Source: JADJRG01 sp964474905 (lineage in GTDB: Bacteria > Myxococcota_A > Polyangia > Nannocystales > Nannocystaceae). From it: a stretch of DNA of 64,000 bases. Position 1 is the first letter of the stretch, and every line of letters begins with the position of its first letter. The DNA is taken from contig CAYYUP010000027.1 of assembly GCA_964474905.1 (NCBI GenBank), positions 9,097-73,096 on the forward strand. The letters are read 5' to 3'. A program made the translations under genes and the position numbers. Shown piece after piece: positions 44,386-53,452 of the stretch. The notes under the pieces were generated by a model. It had not been told where the DNA came from. It did not search any database and was given only the letters and a program-made list of their open reading frames with translations.

Positions 44386-45632
44386 GGCAGCACCCCCTCG
44401 CCGACCATCGCCTGCGCACCTGGATCTCGGAGTTTCATCACTGTGTGCATATCTTTATCGCCGCGGCCGGAGAGGTTGACCATGAGCACGGGTTTTCGAC
44501 CGAGTTCTTCACTGAGTTCGCGGGCGATCCGGGGCAGCGCTGCCAGGGCATGGGCGGTCTCTAGCGCCGGAATGATGCCCTCCATGCGGGCTAGCAGCTC
44601 CATCGCCGCGAGGGCCTCGTCGTCACCCACGCCGATATAACGGGCCCGGCCGAGCGCCCGCAGATGCGCGTGCTCGGGGCCGATGCCGGGATAGTCGAGA
44701 CCTGCCGAAATCGAGTGCGCCTCCTGGAGCTGACCGTCCGCGGTTTGCAGGACCAGGCTGCGCATGCCGTGGTAGATGCCGAGCTCCCCCTCGGCCATCG
44801 TCGCCGCATGACGCCCACTGGCGATGCCTTCCCCAGTCGCCTCGACGCCGATGAGAGCGACCTTGGGATCGCCGATGAACGCCGTGAAGATGCCGATCGC
44901 GTTGGAGCCACCGCCGACACAGGCGACTACCGCATCGGGCAGTGTGCCGTAGCGCCCCTGCATCTGGACCCGGGCCTCGTCGCCGATGACCCGCTGGAGG
45001 TCGCGCACCATCAGCGGATAGGGATCGGGACCCATCACCGAACCGATCACGTAATGGGTGTCGCGCACGTTGGCGACCCAATCGCGAAGGGCCCCGTTGA
45101 TCGCATCTTTGAGGGTCGCAGAGCCGCTTGTCACCGGTCGCACCTCGGCCCCGAGCAGGCGCATGCGGACGACATTGAGAGCTTGGCGAGCGACATCTTC
45201 GGCGCCCATATAGACAACACAGGGCAGGCCAAAATAGGCGCAGGCGGTGGCGGTGGCGACCCCGTGCTGGCCGGCACCGGTCTCGGCGATGATCCGGGTC
45301 TTGCCCAGACGCTTGGCCAACAAAACCTGACCGATGCAGTTGTTGAGTTTGTGCGCCCCCGTATGACAGAGGTCTTCGCGCTTGAGCAGAATGCCCGCAC
45401 AACCGGTCTTTTCGGCCAGGCGCGGCGCATCGGTGAGGGCGGTCGGACGGCCGACATAGTCGCGGAGGATCGCTTGGTACGAGCCCTGAAAATCCGGGTC
45501 GGCCCAGGCGATGGGCCACTCACGGGCGAGCTCTTCGACGGCGGGCATCAGGGTCTCCGCGACGTAGCGACCGCCGAACTCACCGAAGTCTGCGAGGAGC
45601 GGCGGACCATCGCGGGGGCTTTTTGCGGACAT
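44382..45632 (-). CDS. trpB: tryptophan synthase beta chain
   Basis: The 416-residue PLP enzyme begins with the TrpB GEFGGRYVAETLMPAV pattern, has the Schiff-base Lys95 in HTGAHKLNN, the phosphate loop ACVGGGSNAIG and SAGLDYPGIGPEH. It condenses indole with serine. It lies 8 bases after trpF and overlaps trpA. Confidence 0.97.
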   Translation of the reverse strand: MSAKSPRDGPPLLADFGEFGGRYVAETLMPAVEELAREWPIAWADPDFQGSYQAILRDYVGRPTALTDAPRLAEKTGCAGILLKREDLCHTGAHKLNNCIGQVLLAKRLGKTRIIAETGAGQHGVATATACAYFGLPCVVYMGAEDVARQALNVVRMRLLGAEVRPVTSGSATLKDAINGALRDWVANVRDTHYVIGSVMGPDPYPLMVRDLQRVIGDEARVQMQGRYGTLPDAVVACVGGGSNAIGIFTAFIGDPKVALIGVEATGEGIASGRHAATMAEGELGIYHGMRSLVLQTADGQLQEAHSISAGLDYPGIGPEHAHLRALGRARYIGVGDDEALAAMELLARMEGIIPALETAHALAALPRIARELSEELGRKPVLMVNLSGRGDKDMHTVMKLRDPGAQAMVGEGVLP

Positions 45633-45640
45633 CAGGACTA

Positions 45641-46297
45641 TTAGAGCCGAACGCGGCGACAGATGTCGACCAGAGCGGCGATCTTGTCGGGGTGCTTCTC
45701 GCCGCGCCGCGCACCCTCGCGCTCCGATCCGCTGGCGACATCGAGCCCCGCAGGAGCGACCGCAGCGATCGCCGCGGCCGCGTTGTCAGCTGTGATGCCG
45801 CCGGCGAGCCAGACCTCGCACGCGCTGAGCTGCACGATCGCTCGACGTGCCCAACTCCAATCGGTGGTCACACCAGCGCCGCCAAAACCTGGGACCGCCG
45901 CGTCGAGCAAGATCCGCGCGGGCGCGGGCGAGGGAAGCTCCAACGTGTCGAGCGCAGGCGTCCCCCGGATCACCCAGACATAGGGGATGCCCATGCGGGC
46001 GTAGTCGGCGATCGATCGTTCACCGTGGGGCTGGATCAGGTCGAGTCGCAGGCGCTCAACGGCACGGCGAACCTCATCGACATCGGCATCGACAAAGACG
46101 CCGATCCGCTCGGGACCGCCGGTGGGCCAGTCGCGAGTGAGCACTTGCGCTTGCTCAAGGGACAGGTAGCGCCGCGAGCCGGACCAAAGATTAAGGCCGA
46201 CCGCGTCGACCCCTAGCGCCGCGCAGGTATCGATGTCGACAGAGCGCGTGACACCGCAGATTTTGAGGGCGACGGATGGGCGCTGCCGGGGCTCCAT
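45641..46297 (-). CDS. trpF: phosphoribosylanthranilate isomerase
   Basis: The 218-residue TIM-barrel protein has LKICGVTRSVD with the catalytic Cys, AVGLNLWSGSRRYLS, DLIQPHGE, a catalytic Asp in RILLDAAVPGFGGAG and the phosphate-binding LAGGIT and LDVASGSE. Most homologues read LQLHGDE where this has IQPHGE. It is encoded 18 bases after trpC. Confidence 0.94.
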   Translation of the reverse strand: MEPRQRPSVALKICGVTRSVDIDTCAALGVDAVGLNLWSGSRRYLSLEQAQVLTRDWPTGGPERIGVFVDADVDEVRRAVERLRLDLIQPHGERSIADYARMGIPYVWVIRGTPALDTLELPSPAPARILLDAAVPGFGGAGVTTDWSWARRAIVQLSACEVWLAGGITADNAAAAIAAVAPAGLDVASGSEREGARRGEKHPDKIAALVDICRRVRL

Positions 46298-46315
46298 CAG
46301 CGCAGCATGCCCAGC

Positions 46316-47116
46316 TCAGAACGACTGCACAAGCTCGCGCAGGGTGTCGCCTGGACACTCGGCCCGCATCAAATACGAGCCCACCAAGATCGCATCAACG
46401 CCCGCATCCGCGAGCTTCTTCGCGTCTTCGACCGAGCCGACGCCGCTCTCCGCGACATACGTAAATCCCGCCGGGACCACGGCTCGCAGATCCACGCATA
46501 CTTGCAGATCGGTCTCGAAGGTCTGCAGATCGCGAGCGTTAACGCCGATAAGTCGAGCCCCGGCGGCCATTGCCCGATCGACCTCGTGAGCGTCGTGGGT
46601 TTCGCAGAGCACCTGCATGCCGAGATCGTGCGCAAAGGTGATCAGCTGACGCAGCAGCGGTGCCTCTAGGGCCGCTGCGATCAACAGGATCGCGTCTGCG
46701 CCGGTGCGTTTAGCCTCGACGACCTGCCAGCGCTCGAGGATAAAATCCTTGCACAGAAGCGGCAGTGTCACGGTCTGCCTCACTTCGCGCAGATCCTCTA
46801 GCGACCCCTGGAAGTGGCGATCGCAGAGCACTGACATCGCCGCCGCGCCGGCAGCTGCGTAGAGGGTCGCGATCGTTCGCGGGTCCGCATCCTCGCGCAA
46901 AGTGCCCGCGCTCGGCGAGGCGCGCTTGAACTCGGCGATGATCGCCGGCTTTGTGCGCTGCCCTCGGAGGGCATCGATGAAGTCACGGGCGGGCGGCAGA
47001 CGAGTACCGAGATCGGCGAGTTCGCTGTCGCTAAGGGCCGCCGATCGGCCAGCGCGTGCGCCCGAGAGCTCCGCTCGCTTGGCCGCGAGGATCGAGTCGA
47101 GATACGTGCCACTCAT
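46316..47116 (-). CDS. trpC: indole-3-glycerol phosphate synthase
   Basis: The 266-residue protein shows AEFKRASPSAGTL with the catalytic Lys, VLCDRHFQGSLEDL, LPLLCKDFIL with the second Lys, IGVNARDLQTFETDL and TYVAESGV. It closes the ring of the Trp precursor CdRP. The ATG at 47116 overlaps the trpD stop (ATGA); a longer frame to 47143 is ignored. Confidence 0.95.
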   Translation of the reverse strand: MSGTYLDSILAAKRAELSGARAGRSAALSDSELADLGTRLPPARDFIDALRGQRTKPAIIAEFKRASPSAGTLREDADPRTIATLYAAAGAAAMSVLCDRHFQGSLEDLREVRQTVTLPLLCKDFILERWQVVEAKRTGADAILLIAAALEAPLLRQLITFAHDLGMQVLCETHDAHEVDRAMAAGARLIGVNARDLQTFETDLQVCVDLRAVVPAGFTYVAESGVGSVEDAKKLADAGVDAILVGSYLMRAECPGDTLRELVQSF

Positions 47117-48201
47117 GACGACGCCGGTGTACCACGGCTGCACTCGATCAAGCGCCCGAGAACCACCGCAGCTGCACCACTGTCGATCGCTTCGCCGATC
47201 TCGGCAGCGAGTTTTGGCAGCTGATCAAGCTCGCCCTGCCCGGCCACCAGCAACGCTAACGCACCGCTGTACTGCACCGCCGTTCGATAGGCACCGCGCT
47301 CGCCATCTAGGAGCCGCCGCAGGGCCGCCGCATTGCCCGCTGCATCTTCGCCGGCGAGCTCCGACCAGGGGTGCTCGGCGAGCCCTGCATCCGCCGGATG
47401 AAGCACGTGCATCGCCACCGATCCGCCGCGGTATTCGGCGACCAAACTCGGCCCTTCGCAGCTCAGATCATCGATGCCCGGCTGTGCATCGACGCTCGCC
47501 TGGGCCCCCCGACGGAGCCCGTGCACAACAAAGACGCGTTCGCTGCCGAGCGCGCCCAAAGCCGCCGCCAGATCGGCGCAGCGCCGCGGATCGTACACGC
47601 CGACAACCTGCCGTCGCACGCCCGCGGGGTTGGTCAGTGGTCCCAACAGGTTGAACATCGTGCGGATACCGAGTTCGCGCCGGGGCCCGGCCGCGTGACG
47701 CATTGCCGGGTGCAACGAGGGCGCGAAGAGGAAGCCGACTCCGACCCCATCGATGCACGCCGCGACCCGCTCGGGCGGGGCTGTGATCTCGACGCCGAGG
47801 GCCGCCAGAACGTCAGCGCTGCCGCATTTGCTCGAAATCCCGCGGTTCCCGTGCTTGGCCGTCGCCACCCCACAGGCGGCCAGCACCAGGGCTGTTGCGG
47901 TCGAGACATTGCGCCTGGCGATGCCCGATCCGCCGGTGCCACAGGTATCGATCACCGGCGTCCGCGAGGTCTCGATCGGGATCACAGCCTCGCGCATCGC
48001 CGCCGCCGCGCCGACGATCTCGTCGGAGGTCTCGCCCTTGGCCGCGAGGCCGACGAGCAAACCGCCCACTTGAGCCGCCGTTGCCTCTCCTGCCATGATC
48101 TCGCGGACGATCGCGGTCATCGAAGCGCGGCTGAGATCGAGCCCCCGGACGACCTCCGCGAGGCCCCTCTGGATCGCTGATGTAGGGCCCTTGGCGCTCA
48201 T
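47113..48201 (-). CDS. trpD: anthranilate phosphoribosyltransferase
   Basis: The 362-residue protein has the PRPP-binding DTCGTGGSG, KHGNRGISSKCGSADVLAAL, FLFAPSLHPAMRHAAGPR and FNLLGPLTNPAG. It joins anthranilate to PRPP. It overlaps trpG (48198-48201) and trpC. Confidence 0.96.
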   Translation of the reverse strand: MSAKGPTSAIQRGLAEVVRGLDLSRASMTAIVREIMAGEATAAQVGGLLVGLAAKGETSDEIVGAAAAMREAVIPIETSRTPVIDTCGTGGSGIARRNVSTATALVLAACGVATAKHGNRGISSKCGSADVLAALGVEITAPPERVAACIDGVGVGFLFAPSLHPAMRHAAGPRRELGIRTMFNLLGPLTNPAGVRRQVVGVYDPRRCADLAAALGALGSERVFVVHGLRRGAQASVDAQPGIDDLSCEGPSLVAEYRGGSVAMHVLHPADAGLAEHPWSELAGEDAAGNAAALRRLLDGERGAYRTAVQYSGALALLVAGQGELDQLPKLAAEIGEAIDSGAAAVVLGRLIECSRGTPASS

Positions 48202-48938
48202 TGAGATTGCCTTTTCATGGCCGTAAAATCCGCCCTCTGTGCGGTTTCGGCACCACGGTCGAGGAAGTTTCGCAAGAGGGCGTGGCCGTGCTCGGTCATG
48301 ATCGACTCGGGATGAAATTGAACGCCGAAGATCGGCAAGTCGCGGTGACGGATCCCCATCAGCTCACCGTCTTCGGTGCGCGCGATCGGCAGGAGAAAAT
48401 CCGGCAGCGAATCCTCAGCAATCACCAGCGAGTGGTAGCGGGTCGCGATGAAGGGCGAGGGCAGAGCGGCGAAGATGCCCGAGCCATCGTGGCTCACCGG
48501 CGAGACCTTGCCGTGCATGATTTTTTGCGCCCGACCGACCACTGCGCCGTGCACCGCGGCGAGGGTCTGGTGCCCGAGGCAGACCCCGAGCAGAGAAATC
48601 TGCGTATCGACGATTCCCCGGCAGATCGCCTGACAGACCCCGCTCTCCTTCGGGCGACCCGGGCCCGGCGAGAGCAGGATATGGCTCGGCATGTCTAAAA
48701 AGACAGCCTCGGCCTCGACCGCGTCGTTGCGGTACACGTCGACCACTGCCCCGAGTTCGAGCAGGTACTGCACCAGGTTAAAGGTGAAGGAGTCGTAGTT
48801 ATCGATGACAACCACCCGGACCCCAGTGCGCAGCGGCGCCGCAGATCCGGGCATCAGCCGCTGGCCACGCTCCGTTAAGAGCCCTGGGAGTTCACTCAAA
48901 GCCGTGCTGAGTTCCTGCCGCTGGTACTGCATCGTCAT
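48198..48938 (-). CDS. trpG: anthranilate synthase component II (glutamine amidotransferase)
   Basis: The 246-residue protein begins with a roughly 38-residue extension, then VVVIDNYDSFTFNLVQYL. The class I glutamine amidotransferase triad is present: LGVCLGHQ (Cys), and GVQFHPESIMTEHG (His, Glu). It supplies ammonia to TrpE. I chose ATG 48938 because it overlaps the trpE stop as ATGA; an internal ATG at the end of the extension could be the true start. Confidence 0.93.
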   Translation of the reverse strand: MTMQYQRQELSTALSELPGLLTERGQRLMPGSAAPLRTGVRVVVIDNYDSFTFNLVQYLLELGAVVDVYRNDAVEAEAVFLDMPSHILLSPGPGRPKESGVCQAICRGIVDTQISLLGVCLGHQTLAAVHGAVVGRAQKIMHGKVSPVSHDGSGIFAALPSPFIATRYHSLVIAEDSLPDFLLPIARTEDGELMGIRHRDLPIFGVQFHPESIMTEHGHALLRNFLDRGAETAQRADFTAMKRQSQ

Positions 48939-50566
48939 GCCTCGTTGTCGCCTCTGTCCTGCGCCCACGCCTCGACCGCGCGAGCCATGGCCACGGCTTG
49001 GATCACCGCGCTCGCCTTGGCGTGGCACTCGGCATCCTCGGCAACCGGATCGGAGTCGTAGACGATGCCCGCACCTGCCTGCACCCGCACCTCCTCGTCG
49101 GTAAAGACCACCGAGCGGATGCAGATCGAGAAGTCAGCCGCGCCGTCGTAGCCCAGGTAGCCGACCGCTCCGCCGTACCAGCCCCTAGAGGCAGGTTCTA
49201 GCTGATCGATGATCTCGAGCGCACGCACCTTGGGAGCGCCGCTAAGGGTCCCTGCCGGAAAGGTCGCGCGCAGCACATCGAGGGCCCGCAGCTCTGGCCT
49301 GAGATCGCCGACGACCTGACTGACGATGTGCATGACCCGAGAGTAACGCTCGATCACAAAGGCCTGCGGAACCCGGACGCTGCCCGGCAAGCTCACTCGA
49401 CCGACGTCGTTGCGGCCGAGATCGACGAGCATCAGATGTTCGGCGCGCTCCTTGGGGTCCGCGAGTAGCTCGCGCTCGAGTGCCTGATCCTCGGCGTCGT
49501 TGCGTCCGCGACGACGGGTACCGGCGATCGGCCGCAGGGTGACGGTTTGGCGACCAGGTGCGCCGTCGATGCGGACCAAGACCTCGGGCGAAGCCCCGGC
49601 CAGCGAGGCCGACGGCAGTTCCAAAAGCACCATATAAGGGGCCGGGTTCGTGACCCGCAAGATCCGGTAGACGCTGAGCGGATCGAGGCCCTTTCGCGGT
49701 GCCGTAAAGCGCTGCGAGAGCACGATTTGAAAGATATCGCCGGCGCTGATCCTGCCTTTGGCGTCGGCGACCCCCGCCAAAAAACCGTCGCGGCTGAAGG
49801 GCGCATTGACCTGAGCTGCGCTTGGCGGATCCCAGGTCAGGATCTGGGCCTGCAGCGGCGACGGTCGACGCAGCACCTCGGCGACGACATCGACCCGCTC
49901 CATCGCTCGCCGCTTGGCCTCCTCGAGGCCGCCGTCGGTCTCGGCGCAGGCGGTGGCGATGACTTGCACCCGCTGGCTAAAGTTGTCAAAAACAACCACA
50001 AGATCGGTCGCCAACAGGTCGATCGCCGGCAAATCACCGGCATGCGGCGCAGGCCCGATGGGCTCAAACACCCGGACGACGTCGTGACCCCAGACGCCGA
50101 CCAGACCGCCCCAAAAGCGGGGAAGTCCCGGCGCCGCGGCGCCCTCGTAGGCCCGCTGCATCGCCTCGATCACGGCGAGTCCGCGCTTGTCCTGGATGCC
50201 TTCAGGAAGGGTCAAACCTGGCCCTGGGGTCACACTCATGTGCAGCGTCTCGCCCTCGAGATCGCCGCGCAGATGGGCCCGACAACCGACGCCAACGACG
50301 CTGTAGCGGGCCCAGTGCTCACCACCACCGACGCTCTCGAGGAGAAAGGTGACCGCTGCCAGCGGATCGCCCAGCCGCTGCCCTTCGGCACGGGCCCAGG
50401 CCCGCAGACGGGCGTAGACGCCGACCGGCGTATCCCCGTCACAGAGCAGCTCGCGCCCCACAGGTACGATCCGCGCGCCATCAGCCGCGGCCCAGAGTCC
50501 AGTCCCGTCCACGACCCGAGCATACCTCCAAAGCACCAGTAAATCGTCCGTAGGGCCGCTCACCAT
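48935..50566 (-). CDS. trpE: anthranilate synthase component I
   Basis: The 543-residue protein contains LLES in FLLESVGGG, the feedback-site motif for Trp binding. The chorismate-binding core has GDIFQIVLSQRF, ASPEVLVRI, LRPIAGTRRRG, DLGRNDVGRV and GTLSGAPKVRALEIID. It opens the operon trpEGDCFBA; genes E-G-D-C overlap in ATGA pairs, F follows C by 18 bases, B follows F by 8, and B overlaps A. No leader peptide or attenuator is obvious in the 109 bases upstream. Confidence 0.96.
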   Translation of the reverse strand: MVSGPTDDLLVLWRYARVVDGTGLWAAADGARIVPVGRELLCDGDTPVGVYARLRAWARAEGQRLGDPLAAVTFLLESVGGGEHWARYSVVGVGCRAHLRGDLEGETLHMSVTPGPGLTLPEGIQDKRGLAVIEAMQRAYEGAAAPGLPRFWGGLVGVWGHDVVRVFEPIGPAPHAGDLPAIDLLATDLVVVFDNFSQRVQVIATACAETDGGLEEAKRRAMERVDVVAEVLRRPSPLQAQILTWDPPSAAQVNAPFSRDGFLAGVADAKGRISAGDIFQIVLSQRFTAPRKGLDPLSVYRILRVTNPAPYMVLLELPSASLAGASPEVLVRIDGAPGRQTVTLRPIAGTRRRGRNDAEDQALERELLADPKERAEHLMLVDLGRNDVGRVSLPGSVRVPQAFVIERYSRVMHIVSQVVGDLRPELRALDVLRATFPAGTLSGAPKVRALEIIDQLEPASRGWYGGAVGYLGYDGAADFSICIRSVVFTDEEVRVQAGAGIVYDSDPVAEDAECHAKASAVIQAVAMARAVEAWAQDRGDNEA

Positions 50567-50639
50567 CGCCCTAAGCCGGTCCCCGGAGGCGAGTACAAAG
50601 ACTTGCCGACGACTGCTTGGGGGCCGCCCGCGAATCGCG

Positions 50640-50667
50640 TTGACTCGCGGACAGCCTGGGTTAAAGC
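50640..50667 (+). promoter_or_regulatory. candidate glyA promoter
   Basis: TTGACT (50640-50645) and TAAAGC (50662-50667), 16 bases apart, resemble -35 and -10 boxes and lie just upstream of glyA (ATG 50676). The resulting 5' leader would be nearly absent, so this is a weak prediction. Confidence 0.3.
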
Positions 50668-50675
50668 TCCGACCT

Positions 50676-51950
50676 ATGAAGCGACTGAGCGAGCCCGACC
50701 TGCGCGAAGCTGACCCCGAGATCTTCGCCCTGATCGAAGCCGAGGATCGTCGCCAGCGCGACAGCCTGCGCCTGATCGCCAGCGAAAATTACGCGTCGAA
50801 GGCCGTCCTCCAGGCGACCGGTACCAGCCTCACCAACAAGTACGCGGAGGGCTACCCCGGGCGCCGCTACTACGAAGGCATGGATTTTGTTGATCCGATC
50901 GAGACCCTGGCGATCGATCGGGCCAAGGAACTCTTCGGGGCCGAACACGCCAACGTGCAGCCCTACAGCGGATCGCCTGCGAATCTCGCGGTGCTTCTCG
51001 GGCTCTGCGAGACCGGCGATACGATCATGGGCCTTTCGCTGCCAGCCGGCGGCCATCTGACCCACGGCTGGCGGGTCAGCGCCACCGGCATCTACTACAA
51101 CGCGATCCAGTACGGGGTCCGCGAGAGCGATCAGCGGATCGATATGGACGAGGTTCGCGACCTCGCCCGCAAGCACGGGCCAAAGCTCATCTGGTGCGGT
51201 CATTCGGCCTACCCGCGGATCATCGATTTTGCCGCCTTTGCCAGCATCGCTCAGGAGTTCGGTGCCCTGCTCGTCGCCGATATTGCCCACATCGCCGGGC
51301 TGGTCGTAGGCGGCGTGCACCCAAGCCCTGTGCCCCACGCCGACGCGGTCACAACGACGACCCACAAGACGCTCCGAGGCCCCCGCGGCGGGCTCATTCT
51401 TTGCAAACAGGAGCACGCTGCGGCGATCGACAAGGCGGTCTTCCCGGGACTCCAGGGCGGGCCGCACAACCACTCGACCGCAGCCAAGGCGGTCGCTTTT
51501 CACGAGGCGTTGCAGCCAGAATTTAAGCAATACGCGGCCCAGGTCGTCACCAACGCCCAAGCGCTGGCGACTGCGCTGCTGGGGCGAGGTTATTCGCTGG
51601 TGACCGGTGGCACCGACAATCACCTGCTGCTGCTCGATCTCAGCCCCCAGGGCGTCGGCGCCCGCAAGGTCGCCCGCGATCTCAACCGCTGCGGCATCGA
51701 ACTCAACGCCAACAGCATCCCCTTTGATAAGCGCAAGCCCTTTGACCCGTCAGGGCTGCGGATTGGCCTCGCAAGCCTGACCTCGAGGGGCCTCGCAGAG
51801 GCCGACATGAAGCTCGTCGGCGAGCTCATCGACGCGGCGATCCAGGGCTCGGTCAAGGCCGGTAAAAAGCGCATCGGCCGAAACTTCGCTGGCGGTCTTG
51901 CGGGTCGGATCCAGGAGTTTCTCAGCGGGTTTCCGGCTCCGGGCCTCTGA
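50676..51950 (+). CDS. glyA: serine hydroxymethyltransferase
   Basis: The 424-residue protein has GlyA landmarks: DSLRLIASENYASKAV, NKYAEGYPGRRYYEG, QPYSGSPANLAVLLGL, GHLTHGW and VTTTTHKTLRGPRGG with the PLP-binding Lys231. It ends with a normal C-terminal domain. It converts serine and tetrahydrofolate to glycine and methylene-THF. It is divergent from trpE; PLP and folate supply for both are housekeeping. ATG 50676 follows a few candidate starts and matches the usual N-terminus. Confidence 0.97.
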   Translation: MKRLSEPDLREADPEIFALIEAEDRRQRDSLRLIASENYASKAVLQATGTSLTNKYAEGYPGRRYYEGMDFVDPIETLAIDRAKELFGAEHANVQPYSGSPANLAVLLGLCETGDTIMGLSLPAGGHLTHGWRVSATGIYYNAIQYGVRESDQRIDMDEVRDLARKHGPKLIWCGHSAYPRIIDFAAFASIAQEFGALLVADIAHIAGLVVGGVHPSPVPHADAVTTTTHKTLRGPRGGLILCKQEHAAAIDKAVFPGLQGGPHNHSTAAKAVAFHEALQPEFKQYAAQVVTNAQALATALLGRGYSLVTGGTDNHLLLLDLSPQGVGARKVARDLNRCGIELNANSIPFDKRKPFDPSGLRIGLASLTSRGLAEADMKLVGELIDAAIQGSVKAGKKRIGRNFAGGLAGRIQEFLSGFPAPGL

Positions 51951-52001
51951 GGCTTCACTGATCATAGTTGGGATCTGCGTTCGAACCCTGCACACCAAGA
52001 A

Positions 52002-52031
52002 AAAGCCCCGAGGTGAGAACCCCGGGGCTTT
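52002..52031. terminator. Rho-independent terminator between glyA and a lipoprotein gene
   Basis: AAAGCCCCG (52002-52010) pairs with CGGGGCTTT (52023-52031) over nine bases around a twelve-base loop. On the minus strand it is followed by a T-run (CTTTTTC), so it best terminates the lipoprotein gene starting at 53219; it may also end glyA. Confidence 0.75.
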
Positions 52032-52064
52032 GACGCGTAGGCGTCGTCTCTAGCGGATCAGGAC

Positions 52065-53219
52065 CTACTTGTCGCCGACATCGCAGAAGAACGCAGCCGA
52101 CTTGCCTCCACCGAACTTCTGGGCGAAGTAGCCCTCGAGCTGGCCTTCTGTCCAAATGTAGGCCATGGAGCAGCCCTCGCAGTTGTTGCTCCCGGGCTCC
52201 CCCTCGATGCCCACGTCCGAGACGTAGAAGGTGCCACCGTCGGCGGCTTGCCACTCCGCGCAATCGTCGCTGTTGAAGGGCGCTCCAGCGCAGGTCTCGG
52301 GGGGAGCTCCGGGATAGATCCCGAAGATGGCGAGATAGTCATCCCCAGCCTGCAGGTTGCCTCCCCCAAGGGGGGCAATGTTGTCGGAAAGCGCGATCAC
52401 AATCGCGGCTGTGAGGTGATCCGGGGTGCGCGGGATAAAGAGATTCATCCCGTAATTCGCACAGGCCGTCGAGGCCCCAACGGCATTCTTGGAGCTGTTG
52501 ACCGATGCCTTGAGGAAGGTGTAACCGCCGCCATCTGCGTCCATCTCGCAGACAACATCGAGGGGCTCGCCTTCGTAGCCCTCGGGCATGATCTTGTAGA
52601 TGCCCGAGGCGGCTGCAGCGTCATCGCTGATGATCTCGAGGCAGCTATTCGCCTGCTGGCAGGTGCTGAGGCAACCGGGCAGCGCGTCTGGATCCATGGG
52701 ATCACAGGTCTCGCCCTCCTCCCCTTGGACGATGCCATCGCCACAACCTGGGCCCAGGGCCGAGCAGTCCATCATGCAACCGCCGTAGCCGCCGTCGTTG
52801 ATGCCATCATCACAGGCCTCGACGCCGTCGTGCACGATGCCGTCGCCGCAGGTGTTGTCCTTGCACTCCGCGGTGCAGCCGTCGCCGTCGTCGGTATTGC
52901 CGTCGTCGCACTCTTCGCCGTCATCGACGGTGCCGTCGCCACACACAGGATCGGGGTCCCCGGTGGTGGTGCTGGTCGAGGTCGTCGTCGGATCGGTGTC
53001 GGTGTCGGTACCGGTCGTCGACGTCGACGAGGTCGTCGTGATAGTCGTCGTCGTCAGCGTCGTATTTGTCGTGCTGGTGGACGTCGTCTCCGAGGTGTCG
53101 GACTCGGACTCGGTCTCGGTGTCGGTCTCGGTGCTACCGATGGGAGCCGGCGGACAACCAACGAAGAGAACGAGCGAAGCTGCGGCGAGGAAGGAAGAGG
53201 ATAGGTTCTTGCTGATCAT
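52065..53219 (-). CDS. DUF4215-repeat lipoprotein with fibrinogen-like C-terminus (paralogue 1)
   Basis: The 384-residue protein has a lipobox (LVLFVGC) and a Thr/Ser/Asp linker (TETDTETESESDTSE, TTTTITTTSS). DUF4215-type repeats follow: CGDGTVDDGEECDDGNTDDG, CTAECKDNTCGDGIVHDG and CGDGIVQGEEGETCDP. The C-terminal half has ANSCLEIISDDAAAASGIYK, then PLDVVCEMDADGGGYTFLK and a CxxxC-linked end (CEGCSMAYIW...FFCDVGDK), which resembles the start and Cys pattern of fibrinogen-related domains. It is probably a surface adhesin. The gene at 53453 is a paralogue with the same order. No enzyme residue is seen. Confidence 0.8.
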   Translation of the reverse strand: MISKNLSSSFLAAASLVLFVGCPPAPIGSTETDTETESESDTSETTSTSTTNTTLTTTTITTTSSTSTTGTDTDTDPTTTSTSTTTGDPDPVCGDGTVDDGEECDDGNTDDGDGCTAECKDNTCGDGIVHDGVEACDDGINDGGYGGCMMDCSALGPGCGDGIVQGEEGETCDPMDPDALPGCLSTCQQANSCLEIISDDAAAASGIYKIMPEGYEGEPLDVVCEMDADGGGYTFLKASVNSSKNAVGASTACANYGMNLFIPRTPDHLTAAIVIALSDNIAPLGGGNLQAGDDYLAIFGIYPGAPPETCAGAPFNSDDCAEWQAADGGTFYVSDVGIEGEPGSNNCEGCSMAYIWTEGQLEGYFAQKFGGGKSAAFFCDVGDK

Positions 53220-53452
53220 GAGCGTTGCGTCTCGCGGGATCGCGTAAATTGCTGGGCCGGTGTGTACCGCGTTCAGCCCCGCAATTACAACTCCCTGGGG
53301 TGCTCAAGAGCAATGAGTGCGGCTCATCACTGTCGCTGCAAGACCCCAGTCACGGCCAAGCGCGCACCACAGGCGGAATTTGACAGGCCGCTGCGCCGAT
53401 CATGGGGCGAAACGTACCGGCCCCAGGGTGTTGCCGCCGTCGCCCTTCGCGG
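53220..53452. other. intergenic gap between paralogous lipoprotein genes
   Basis: These 233 bases lie between the two DUF4215 lipoprotein genes on the same strand. I see no coding frame, tRNA or clear hairpin with a T-run, and no obvious promoter. Confidence 0.4.

Noticed and set aside
50567..50675. Trp leader peptide or attenuator upstream of trpE
   Set aside because: No short frame with tandem Trp codons and no alternative hairpins with a T-run are visible.
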